From assembly GCA_002239105.1 (NCBI GenBank), contig MPNQ01000002.1:1-64000 (forward strand): a stretch of 64,000 nt of DNA, read 5' to 3'. The position numbers were made by a program, and so were the translations under genes. Numbering within the stretch: the first letter of the stretch is position 1; each line of letters opens with the position of its first letter. Below the pieces are notes generated by a model. That model had not been told where the DNA came from and did no database searches. It saw only the letters and a program-made list of their open reading frames with translations. Origin of the DNA: a marine group bacterium Sva0996 bin134 (GTDB lineage: Bacteria; Actinomycetota; Acidimicrobiia; Acidimicrobiales; Bin134). Below are positions 25,121 through 33,325 of the stretch, piece by piece.

Positions 25121-26374
25121 CTAGGAATAGGGGCCGGAGGTGCGGAAGGCGAAATAGCCGTAGCCCTGGCGCTCCGGTCCGTCTAGGGCGGGCACTGCCT
25201 CTAGGGACGTGGTGATCTCCTCGATAGTGGGGCCGATCTGATCGGCGATCCCCCGCAACTTGTCGGCATCTAGGCCGTAGACGCGGGCGGCGTTCTCGCC
25301 GACGATGGCCCGGACCTTGTCGTTGGGAGTGCCGGCCATGGCGTGGCGCAGCGAGAGATGGGTCATGGGCGTCTCGTCGGGGTCGTCGGAGTAACGCCAG
25401 GTGCCCTCAGGATGGGGGTAGTCCCGCCCCCAGAAGATGTTGGTCCACCACCAGTCCCCCACTGCGGCCTCGACCTCGAACGGGGCGACGAAGCTGGCGC
25501 CGACGAAGACGTTGGACTTGAAGTACTCGCTGGGTGCCTTCGAGAGTTTTCCGTTGCTCAGCGGCAGGGGGGCCTCCGCAGCTGAGTCGAGTTCGACAAG
25601 CGCCGACGGGATCCACACCCCGGGCTGTTCGGTCATGGCCAGCTTGAGTCCCGGGAACCGCTCGAAGACCCCACCCAGGATCATGCGGGCGATCGCCCTG
25701 CGGTTGTAAGCACCGCCAGCTTCCATCAACAGCAGCGGCGTCCCGTTAACCGCCCGCACGGCTGGGTCGGTGGCTGCTCCAGCATGGGTGGCCAGCACCA
25801 TTCCGGCTTCTTCCACCGCAGCCCAAAACGGGTCCCAGTGCGATTCGTTGTACTGGACCCACTGCGGGCGGGCACTGGGGAAGTTCACCGCCCGCAACCC
25901 GTGAGCCGCGGCCCACCTCACTTCTTCGATTGCGGTGTCGATATCCCACAGCGGAATATGCGCAAGCCCAATCAGGCGCTCGGGGGCCGCCGAGCAGAAG
26001 TCGGCTAGCCACCGGTTGTAGATCTGGAACCCCACGCCGGCCAGCTCAGGACTGTCCAGTTCGGGCCAACCCAGGTCGTTGAACGGCATGGGTTCGCCAT
26101 TGAAGCTGTTGTGGAACATCACTTCGGCGGCGATGCCGTCTCGGTCCATGTCAGCAAGACGAGCCTGCGGATCGTCGTGTCCCGAAGTCTTCAGGTACAG
26201 CGCACGCCCCTGTCGCGCTCCTGCCCGCATTTCCTTGACCTGCGGGCTGATGACGAACTCATCAAAGGCTTCTAGGTGCTCCTGGGGACAGTACGCCCGC
26301 AGCGCATCCAAGGTTGGCCCGACATGAGAGTCACCCGAAACCAACAACACCCGCTCGTCGCCAACGCTTGTCAC
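25121..26374 (-). CDS. Amidohydrolase family 2 protein
   Basis: 417 aa from a GTG at 26374 with GGGAG six bases upstream. Typical elements are LVSGDSHVGPTLDAL (DxH), LATHAGAATD in the middle and WGRDYPHPEGTW. It is the closest of the three paralogues to the protein at 4402-5691 in architecture (EFVISPQ and a C-terminal DADKLRGIADQIGPT tail). The gene starts 10 bp after the DUF1214-type gene, so it is the second gene of a probable operon 27969-25121. Confidence 0.9.
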   Translation of the reverse strand: MTSVGDERVLLVSGDSHVGPTLDALRAYCPQEHLEAFDEFVISPQVKEMRAGARQGRALYLKTSGHDDPQARLADMDRDGIAAEVMFHNSFNGEPMPFNDLGWPELDSPELAGVGFQIYNRWLADFCSAAPERLIGLAHIPLWDIDTAIEEVRWAAAHGLRAVNFPSARPQWVQYNESHWDPFWAAVEEAGMVLATHAGAATDPAVRAVNGTPLLLMEAGGAYNRRAIARMILGGVFERFPGLKLAMTEQPGVWIPSALVELDSAAEAPLPLSNGKLSKAPSEYFKSNVFVGASFVAPFEVEAAVGDWWWTNIFWGRDYPHPEGTWRYSDDPDETPMTHLSLRHAMAGTPNDKVRAIVGENAARVYGLDADKLRGIADQIGPTIEEITTSLEAVPALDGPERQGYGYFAFRTSGPYS

Positions 26375-26384
26375 CTGAACTCCC

Positions 26385-27491
26385 TCAGTCGCCTGCGGAC
26401 AGCACACGTGTTTCGAGTTGGGTGGGCTGTTCGGTGGGAAGCAGGTAGCGCCAGAAAATGGTGCCGGTGGGGGCACCGGCGGTGTCCAGCCAGTTGGGGA
26501 CTCCGGGGTCGCGGTGGGCGAGGATCATGCGGAACGAGCCATCGGGCTCAAGCACTGTTTGGCGTCGGTTGAGGGAAACCCGGCGGCTCCGGTACGGCGG
26601 AGTCTGGATGAAGCGATTGTTGAGCACCACGTTGGCGAACCGGCATTGCGGAAACCAGCCGCGAATCTCAAGCGCTTCGTCGGGACCCAGCTGATAGCGG
26701 GTCGAGCGGTACGCGTTGTCGGCCGCGGCATAGCCGATGGCCCGATTGCCCTCGTCAAGCGGTGGATTGGTGAACTGGTTGGGAACAGTTGAGCTCCACG
26801 CCAATGGTTCTCGGGGGCCCGAGGGCCGGTCCACGGTAACGCTGCGAAGAAAGGTGATAGCCCGCTGAAGTCCTTCGGCGCAGGTCGTGTCATCGGGTAT
26901 GGCTGGTGGACCGGGATCGACCGTAGGCTCGATGGACAGGGGAACGTGCATGTTCGGGTCGGTTGCCACAGGACGATCCCACTCGAAGTAGTGCCGTGTG
27001 GTGATGCTGCCGGACTCAGGCGAGAGCGCCAGCCAATTTCCCGGCTGGGGGTTCTGGCTGACGTGCAACTCGTAGCTCCCATCGGAGTTGATCTCGATCT
27101 CATCGTCGTTGAGCGTGGCCCCGAGCCCGCTCGACATCGCACCGCCAGCAGTTCCCTGCTCGACCGTGAACGAGGTATACACCGCTCCGGCCAGGTTCCC
27201 CCGGATTACATAGTCGCGACCGGGATCGATCACGCTGCCGTAGTAGATGGCATCAGGGTTGTCCCCCAGCAGCTTCTTGGTAGGAGAGAACCACCGATAG
27301 AACCATGGCCGGGCCGGATCAGCCTGCGACCAGAACTCCAAGGCATGCTGCAGGCCATTCAGGGCAAACAGCCGCGCCTGGGCCCGGTCGTCAGCAGTCG
27401 GCATCGCTCTGGCCTCCCGCCACCAATCGCGCTCGATCTCACCCATCAACTCAACGAGTTCATCCCATACCTTTGCCGATTGGTCAGCCAC
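26385..27491 (-). CDS. DUF1214-type protein
   Basis: 368 aa with a GTG start and AAGGAG seven bases upstream. The C-terminus has the DUF1214 pattern PDGSFRMILAHRDPGVPNWLD followed by GTIFWRYLLPTEQ. The middle contains beta-rich segments (DYVIRGNLAGAVYTSF). A related protein is at 22194-23273. Both sit beside a catabolic-type gene (a CoA-transferase there, an amidohydrolase here), which suggests a common auxiliary role, for example substrate binding. The function is unknown. Confidence 0.75.
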   Translation of the reverse strand: MADQSAKVWDELVELMGEIERDWWREARAMPTADDRAQARLFALNGLQHALEFWSQADPARPWFYRWFSPTKKLLGDNPDAIYYGSVIDPGRDYVIRGNLAGAVYTSFTVEQGTAGGAMSSGLGATLNDDEIEINSDGSYELHVSQNPQPGNWLALSPESGSITTRHYFEWDRPVATDPNMHVPLSIEPTVDPGPPAIPDDTTCAEGLQRAITFLRSVTVDRPSGPREPLAWSSTVPNQFTNPPLDEGNRAIGYAAADNAYRSTRYQLGPDEALEIRGWFPQCRFANVVLNNRFIQTPPYRSRRVSLNRRQTVLEPDGSFRMILAHRDPGVPNWLDTAGAPTGTIFWRYLLPTEQPTQLETRVLSAGD

Positions 27492-27537
27492 CTGAAACTC
27501 CTTCTACTGGCAATTGGCTTTCGCTATTCATAATCGA

Positions 27538-27969
27538 TCAGTGGTCGGAGTCAAGTAGCGGGCCAAAGGCTGCCGAGCACCGCTGGGAGTCGTAGAACTC
27601 GCGGAATCGGCTGATCAGGCCTTCCCGCACCTCCACCAACGTGATGTAGCTGTTCTGGTATCGCTCACCTGAGCCGAGCATATGGCCATCGCTGTCATAC
27701 TCGACCAGGAAACGATCAGGGTCGGAGAGTTCGTAGATCTCGGTGATATGGAAGGCCATGCTGACCAGCCCGTACGAGGTTGAAAGCCGGTCGTAAACCG
27801 CCTGTTTGCCAACAGTGCGCGAGGGCTTCCCCGTAAACGAGAACGGAGCCTCGAACATGATTTCGTCGTGCCAGTACTGCGCCAATTCATCGACATCGCC
27901 AGTGGCGATCAGATCGAAATACTCCCGGATCCGCTCAAGGTTGGCCGCTCGGCGGGAATCTGGGTCCAC
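27538..27969 (-). CDS. SnoaL/NTF2-like protein
   Basis: 143 aa with a GTG start. It has the cone-shaped NTF2-like pattern: an N-terminal helix (IREYFDLIATGDVDELAQYWHDEIMFEAPF) followed by a beta-sheet ending in VREGLISRFREFYDS. Family members are ketosteroid-isomerase-like enzymes, polyketide cyclases or ligand-binding proteins. It lies 46 bp upstream of the DUF1214-type gene on the same strand and probably leads that operon. Confidence 0.85.
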   Translation of the reverse strand: MDPDSRRAANLERIREYFDLIATGDVDELAQYWHDEIMFEAPFSFTGKPSRTVGKQAVYDRLSTSYGLVSMAFHITEIYELSDPDRFLVEYDSDGHMLGSGERYQNSYITLVEVREGLISRFREFYDSQRCSAAFGPLLDSDH

Positions 27970-28052
27970 AAACGGAATCTACCGTCTGCGGGTAGGGCGC
28001 GTTTCCAACCGGCGACGATCCCACCCCGGAGGCTGCCGACCAGTCGTAATGA

Positions 28053-28080
28053 TCGACCACACACTACGGACCACTAGGGT
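28053..28080 (+). promoter_or_regulatory. Candidate leaderless promoter of the SDR-F420 fusion gene
   Basis: TCGACC at 28053-28058 and TAGGGT at 28075-28080 are 16 bases apart. The GTG start follows eight bases later with no Shine-Dalgarno. The arrangement resembles 34743-34771. Confidence 0.4.
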
Positions 28081-28088
28081 GTTTTCCA

Positions 28089-29618
28089 GTGCGCGTCATG
28101 ATGACAGGGGCAACGGGATTCATCGGCGGTCACACCGCGGCGCGGGCAATCCAGGCAGGTCATGAAGTTTGTGCGCTGGTGAGATCGCCCCAAAAACTTG
28201 AAGCCCTTTGCGACGCCTTCGACTTGCCCCCGATCGACTTTGTCGTGGGCGACATGACCGATCCTGATGCCGTCACCTCAGCCCTCCACGGCGCCGACGC
28301 GGCCATCCACTGCGCCGCCGTCGTGTCGCTCGACGCCCGCGGCAACGCCCAGGGGATCAAGAACAGCATCGCCGGTGCCCGACTCGTACTCCATCAGGCT
28401 CATGCCATGGGTCTCGACCCGATCATTCACGTTTCCAGCGTGGCTGCCCTGTTCGACCCCGGAGCGGGCTCGCTCACGGTCGATCACCCCCCTTCTTCAG
28501 CCGGTTACACCTACGGCCAAGCCAAGGCCGACGCGGAGATGGTGGCCCGAAAACTCCAGGCTGACGGGGCTCCTATTGCCATCGTGTATCCGAGCGCGGT
28601 GATCGGCCCGCCCGCGGGCTCGGCTTTCGGTGAGGCCAGCGAGGACATGGCCCGATTCACCGCAACCGGCATCATTCCCACCCGCAAGGCCGCGGTGGCC
28701 ATCTCCGATGTCCGAGATATGGCCTCGCTCCTGGTGGCACTACTTGAATCGGGCCATGGGCCCCGTCGTGTCATGTGCGGCGGTCATCTGGTGGATATGA
28801 ACCTCTTCGCCCGCATCCACCGCGATATCACCGGTCGAAGATTCCCCATGATGCCGCTTCCCCCTTCTGCTCTCCGGGGGATGGGTCGCACGGCTGACGC
28901 GATACGTCGTGTCGTCCCGATCAACGCGGCCATGAACAGATTCAGTATGAGCGTGCTCACCCAGTGGGAAGGATCGGAAGATAGCGATCTCTCCGTATAT
29001 GGGGTTGAGTTCCGCGATATTGAGGAGACCTTCTCCGACAGCCTGTCCGCTTGGCATGTAGCCGGCCTCCTCTCCAACCGCCAGATCGGCAAAGCTCTCC
29101 CCGACCCAGATCCCTGCAAAGCGCCGACACCGCCCAATGGTTTCAGGATGCCAGCCCGCGTGGTGCTCTCTCGGCCGTTCAGGACCCTCGGTCCGCACAT
29201 TGTGCCGCGGGTCCACCGGGCGATCAACCGGCTCACCCGGGGGCGAACACTGCTCGATTCCGCCGCGCAGCCCATGCTCATGCTCTTCTCCACCGGCGCC
29301 AAGACTGGCCAGACCCGCGAGACACCTCTCGGCGCGGTCCCGCTCGAAGAGGGCCGCTTCTTGGTGGTGGGCAGCAACTTCGCCCGCGGAGATCATCCCG
29401 CGTGGACAGCCAACCTCCTGGCTAACCCCAATGCCGAGATCGTGTTCCGCGGCCAACGCACACCCGTGCGGGCTCGACTCCTCGTCGGTGGCGAGCGGGA
29501 GTCGAGGTGGCAGACCGCAGTGTCCTGGTATCCGCTGTGGACCCAGTACGACGCCGTAACCGAACGCGAGCTGCGCTTGTTCGAACTCGAGCCCGCAACC
29601 GACGTAGAGGGCAGCTAG
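28089..29618 (+). CDS. Fusion of an extended SDR (epimerase type) and an F420-type nitroreductase domain
   Basis: 509 aa with a GTG start. Residues 1-330 are an extended SDR: MMTGATGFIGGHTA for NAD(P), HVSSVAAL and the YGQAK Tyr-Lys pair, similar to 3-beta-hydroxysteroid dehydrogenase/dihydroflavonol reductase enzymes. Residues of about 355-505 match the deazaflavin-dependent nitroreductase (Ddn) fold: LMLFSTGAKTGQTRETPLGAV, FLVVGSNFARGDHPAWTANLLANPN and a closing region ending LRLFELEPA. The two domains would combine NAD(P)- and F420-dependent redox steps on one substrate. No frameshift is present at the junction, so the fusion appears genuine. Confidence 0.88.
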   Translation: MRVMMTGATGFIGGHTAARAIQAGHEVCALVRSPQKLEALCDAFDLPPIDFVVGDMTDPDAVTSALHGADAAIHCAAVVSLDARGNAQGIKNSIAGARLVLHQAHAMGLDPIIHVSSVAALFDPGAGSLTVDHPPSSAGYTYGQAKADAEMVARKLQADGAPIAIVYPSAVIGPPAGSAFGEASEDMARFTATGIIPTRKAAVAISDVRDMASLLVALLESGHGPRRVMCGGHLVDMNLFARIHRDITGRRFPMMPLPPSALRGMGRTADAIRRVVPINAAMNRFSMSVLTQWEGSEDSDLSVYGVEFRDIEETFSDSLSAWHVAGLLSNRQIGKALPDPDPCKAPTPPNGFRMPARVVLSRPFRTLGPHIVPRVHRAINRLTRGRTLLDSAAQPMLMLFSTGAKTGQTRETPLGAVPLEEGRFLVVGSNFARGDHPAWTANLLANPNAEIVFRGQRTPVRARLLVGGERESRWQTAVSWYPLWTQYDAVTERELRLFELEPATDVEGS

Positions 29619-29655
29619 GGCACTGCCCCGCCCGATTTCCTTGCCGAGCGAACTC

Positions 29656-30945
29656 CTAGTGGTAGGTCAGATATTCGTTTAGCTCCCAGTCGGTGACCGC
29701 TTGCGAGAAACGGCGCCACTCCTCACGCTTCATGGCCACGAAGTTGGCCACAAGTTCTGAGCCCACGGCTTTGACCAAGACCTGGTCGGCCTCGAGGGCA
29801 TCTAGGGCCAGACTGAGGTTCTCGGGAGCGCAGCGCACAGTGTTTGCGGTTTCAAGTCCGTCGCCTTCCTCGCATGGGGGTGGCGAGATCTGGCCCTTCG
29901 CTCCGAGGAGCACAGCCTGCAATAGCGCCGCGGTGGCCACATAGGGGTTTGACGCGCCATCGGGCAGTCGGTTCTCCAGTCGGGTGGCTGCACCGCGATC
30001 ACGAGGCACGCGAATCGCCACGGCGCGGTGGTCGTAGCCCCAATTGGCCCAATAGCCCGACAACTGCCCAGGAATGAGCCGCTTGTAGGCGTTGACGGTG
30101 GGGGCGCACAGCGCGGTCAGCGCCTCGTGATGGTCGAGCATGCCTCCAATGCCGTGGTGGGCGAGGGCGGAGAGCCCATCGGCGGCCTCTGCGTCTTGGA
30201 ACAGATGCTCGCCGGCATCGTTCTGGAAGCTGATGTTCACATGGAGGCCGTTGCCGCCGCGATCGCCGAAGGGACGGCCGAGAAACGTCAACAAGAGCCC
30301 GTGCCGGGCGGCGACCTCTCGGCACAGCAGCTTGAGCAGGAAGGTGTTGTCGATCGCATCAAGGGGCTCCTGGTGCTCGATGGTGAACTCGAACTGAGGG
30401 GTGTCGTACTCGCTGGCGATGGTCTCCAACCCGATGCCCGCGGTTGCGGCCGCGGCCATGATGTCGTCCAGCAGGCCGGTGGGGTCCACCAACGGGCCGG
30501 TTCCGTAGCAATGCGAACCCGGGGTGTCCCACTCCTCCCAGCCCCCCTTTCCGTCAGGCTGAAGCACGTAGGCCTCCAGCTCGATCCCGACTCTGGCCCG
30601 GTACCCGGCGGTTTCGAGGTCATCGACCGCCTTGGACAACGCGTTCCGAGGCGAGATGGCGAGCGGCTTGTTGTCCTGGACTAGATCGGCGATGACCACC
30701 CCGGTCCCCTCCTGCCAGCAGTCCCTGACCCGCTCTAGGTCGTAGACAGCACGGAAATCACCAAGTCCGTCGAGCACTTCGGCACCGGGGGCTGGAATCA
30801 ATGCCCGGTCGTAACCCACCCCGAAGATGGCAATGGAAAAGCCCACCTCTCCGGTGGCCGCCGCCATCGGGATGTACTTTCCGCGGGCGAATCCGAACAT
30901 ATCGGAGTAGAGCACCCGCACTCTGGTGTGGTCAGGATTGGCCAT
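29656..30945 (-). CDS. Glutamine-synthetase-family protein
   Basis: 429 aa from the ATG at 30945, which lies 14 bp inside the end of the upstream molybdenum hydroxylase gene. The N-terminal domain begins VRVLYSDMFGFARGKYIP. The catalytic domain has GIELEAYVL, GGNGLHVNISF, NAYKRLIPG and the RLENRLPDGASNPY active-site segment. It is shorter than housekeeping GlnA (about 450-470) and lacks the adenylylation-loop region, so it is more like the PuuA/GlnA3-type gamma-glutamyl ligases for amines. Beside purine deaminases and a hydroxylase it may glutamylate an amine or capture ammonia. Confidence 0.88.
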   Translation of the reverse strand: MANPDHTRVRVLYSDMFGFARGKYIPMAAATGEVGFSIAIFGVGYDRALIPAPGAEVLDGLGDFRAVYDLERVRDCWQEGTGVVIADLVQDNKPLAISPRNALSKAVDDLETAGYRARVGIELEAYVLQPDGKGGWEEWDTPGSHCYGTGPLVDPTGLLDDIMAAAATAGIGLETIASEYDTPQFEFTIEHQEPLDAIDNTFLLKLLCREVAARHGLLLTFLGRPFGDRGGNGLHVNISFQNDAGEHLFQDAEAADGLSALAHHGIGGMLDHHEALTALCAPTVNAYKRLIPGQLSGYWANWGYDHRAVAIRVPRDRGAATRLENRLPDGASNPYVATAALLQAVLLGAKGQISPPPCEEGDGLETANTVRCAPENLSLALDALEADQVLVKAVGSELVANFVAMKREEWRRFSQAVTDWELNEYLTYH

Positions 30946-33241
30946 GGAGTACCTCCCAAATCCGGTTCGGTGAAAGCGGTGTGGTCACGTTGGTCCAGTC
31001 CAAGTCCGGCAGCGCAGCACAGACAGCGTTCACGACCGCAGCGTAGGCACCGTTGGTTCCCCCCTCCCCCATGCCCTTCATCCCCCCTGGGGTGTGCGGG
31101 CTGGGGATCTCCAAGTGCTCGATGCGGATATCGGGCATCGTCGCGCTGTTTGGAACGTGATAGTCGAGCAAAGTCGACATCAGCGGCTGGCCATTGCTGT
31201 CGTAGACGAACTCCTCAATCAGCGCCGCGCCCAAACCCTGCGCCACACCCCCTTGGATCTGGCCTTCGACGATGGTGGGATTGACCATAGTGCCGCAATC
31301 GCTCACCACCACATAGTCCTCCACGGCCACTTGCCCGGTGCCGGGATCAACCGCAACCCGGCAGGCGTGGGTGGCGTAGGAAAACGTGGCGCTGACGGGG
31401 TCGTAGGAGTACGACTCCGCCAGTCCGGGCTCGATTCCTTTAGGAAGCCGGAAGCCTTGCCAGGCGCGCTTGGCCACGTCGGGAATGCTCACCCCGACCT
31501 CCGTGCCGGCCACGCGGGCTTGACCTTCCTCCAGCTCGATGTCTGCTGGACTCGCCTCCAGGATCTCGGCCGCGATGGCTCTGATCTTGTCTGCCACCCG
31601 CTGGGAGGCGACAACCGCCGCTCCGCCGCCCACGGCAATCGATCGCGAGGCGGCCGTGCCGTACGGCGAATACGGAGCGGTGTCGGTGTCGCCGTGCACC
31701 AGCTCTATCGTGTCCAGTCCCACGCCGAGCTCGTCGGCAACCAACTGGGGAATGGTCGTCTCCAGACCCTGGCCATGGGGAGAGACCCCGGTGGCCACCC
31801 GAACCGACCCGTCGAGTTCAATACGGACTTCAGCGCTCTCGAACCCGCCGATACTGAGTCCGATGAATTCGTTCGCGGTGCTCGGCCCGATTCCGGCCAT
31901 CTGCACGTAGCAGCAATAGCCCACACCGCGAAGCCGTCCATCATCAGGAGCATCAGGACCGCTGTTGATGAGCTGTCTGGCCCGCCGAAGCGACTGAGGG
32001 TAATCGCCATTATCGAACTCGATCATGGTTCTAATCCGATACGGCAGCTGTTCGGGACCGATCATGTTCTGAAGCCGAATCTCCACCGGATCACGACTCA
32101 GCTCCGCGGCCACCTGATCAACCACTCGCTCACGAATGAACGCCGCCTGGGTTTGGCCGAATCCCCGGTAAGCCCCCGTTGTCATGGTGTTGGTGGCCAC
32201 CACCCGGCCCACGCAGCGCACTGCATCCCAGCCGTATGGCCCGGGCACAACACCGAACACGGTGAACAGGGGTCCACCGCCGAATACCGTGAACCGACCC
32301 CCGGCGTTCCGCAAGCCCTCCACTCGCAGCCCCCGCAGAGTTCCGTCATTGTCGAATGCCGCCTCGATGTTGTGTATCTCGTCGCGGGCGTGGGTGGTGG
32401 CTATAAGGGACTCGGATCGGTCCTCAACCCATTTCACCGGTCGACCCAAATCCATGGCCGCCGCGGCCACGATGACCTCGTCCTCGTACAAATGGTCTTT
32501 GAGGCCGAATCCGCCCCCGACATCAGGGGCGATCACCCGCACCTGGCTCTGAGCCATGCCCAACGCCTCGCACAGTGAATCGCGCACCGAATGGGGCGCT
32601 TGTGTCGACGTGTAGGCCGTGAGCTTCCCCCCGGGTTCGGGAACCGCGACAATCCCTCTCCCCTCGATGGCCAACCCGTGAACGCGCCCTATCCGCAACC
32701 TCATTTGCAGTATGCGATCCGCCGCCGCGAACACCGACGCGGTGTGACCCTCTGAGTCCCCCGCTTCGAACGAGGCGAGCACATTCGATCCGAGCTCGGG
32801 ATACAACAGCGCCGCGTCAGGAGCCAGTGCTTCGTCGATCTCCAACACCGGGTCGAGTTCTTCGATGTCTAGGCCAACCCGCTCGGCCTGGTCTTCGGCC
32901 AAATACCGGGAATCTGCGATGGCCACGGCGATTGGCTGGCCCACGTATCGCATAACGTTGTCGATCACCGGTGTGGAACTCTGCTGCTGGTTGCCCAATA
33001 TCCACAGAACGGGCAACTCGCCGGGAATGAGCTCTGACAGCTGATCGGGGCTGTAGACCGTGGCGGGGCCGTCGTCGACAGGATCGAATCCGATCAGTCG
33101 CCCGTGGGCCACCGGACTCCTGACAATGGCGGCATGGACCATCCCGGGCAGCACGATGTCGTCGAGGTAGCGACCCGTGGCGCGCAGCAGCTCGTCGTCG
33201 TTTGTGCGGGGAACCCGCTGGCCGACCAACCGGGGCTTCAT
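30932..33241 (-). CDS. Xanthine dehydrogenase/aldehyde oxidase-family molybdenum subunit
   Basis: 769 aa from the ATG at 33241. The N-terminal small domain begins VGQRVPRTNDDELLRATGRYLDDI. The molybdopterin-binding part has APDVGGGFGLKDHLYEDE, AYRGFGQTQAAFIRE and the C-terminal GMKGMGEGGTNGAYAAV containing the active-site Glu. This class hydroxylates purines, aldehydes, nicotinate or CO. The usual FAD and 2Fe-2S subunits are not encoded in the neighbourhood, so it must borrow them. It is upstream of, and overlaps, the glutamine-synthetase-like gene. The purine context favours hypoxanthine or xanthine as substrate, but that is inference. Confidence 0.9.
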   Translation of the reverse strand: MKPRLVGQRVPRTNDDELLRATGRYLDDIVLPGMVHAAIVRSPVAHGRLIGFDPVDDGPATVYSPDQLSELIPGELPVLWILGNQQQSSTPVIDNVMRYVGQPIAVAIADSRYLAEDQAERVGLDIEELDPVLEIDEALAPDAALLYPELGSNVLASFEAGDSEGHTASVFAAADRILQMRLRIGRVHGLAIEGRGIVAVPEPGGKLTAYTSTQAPHSVRDSLCEALGMAQSQVRVIAPDVGGGFGLKDHLYEDEVIVAAAAMDLGRPVKWVEDRSESLIATTHARDEIHNIEAAFDNDGTLRGLRVEGLRNAGGRFTVFGGGPLFTVFGVVPGPYGWDAVRCVGRVVATNTMTTGAYRGFGQTQAAFIRERVVDQVAAELSRDPVEIRLQNMIGPEQLPYRIRTMIEFDNGDYPQSLRRARQLINSGPDAPDDGRLRGVGYCCYVQMAGIGPSTANEFIGLSIGGFESAEVRIELDGSVRVATGVSPHGQGLETTIPQLVADELGVGLDTIELVHGDTDTAPYSPYGTAASRSIAVGGGAAVVASQRVADKIRAIAAEILEASPADIELEEGQARVAGTEVGVSIPDVAKRAWQGFRLPKGIEPGLAESYSYDPVSATFSYATHACRVAVDPGTGQVAVEDYVVVSDCGTMVNPTIVEGQIQGGVAQGLGAALIEEFVYDSNGQPLMSTLLDYHVPNSATMPDIRIEHLEIPSPHTPGGMKGMGEGGTNGAYAAVVNAVCAALPDLDWTNVTTPLSPNRIWEVLHGQS

Positions 33242-33243
33242 AG

Positions 33244-33259
33244 GTGTCGCGACACTAGC
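33244..33259 (-). promoter_or_regulatory. Palindrome and -10-like box before the molybdenum hydroxylase gene
   Basis: GTGTCGCGACAC (33244-33255) is a perfect 12-bp palindrome starting three bases from the start codon. On the minus strand it reads GCTAGTGTCG from 33259, with TAGTGT (33257-33252) placed as a -10 box ten bases before the ATG. The same ten bases occur at 34764-34773. Confidence 0.45.
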
Positions 33260-33325
33260 GAGCGATTGCTAAGCCCATCAGCGGCGATTGCGCTGTCACC
33301 GGCCCAAAGGCGAAACTCGCAGGAG

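Noticed and set aside
31094..32578. 494-codon plus-strand frame opposite the molybdenum hydroxylase
   Set aside because: Its residues show no fold pattern, and the minus-strand gene carries all conserved motifs.
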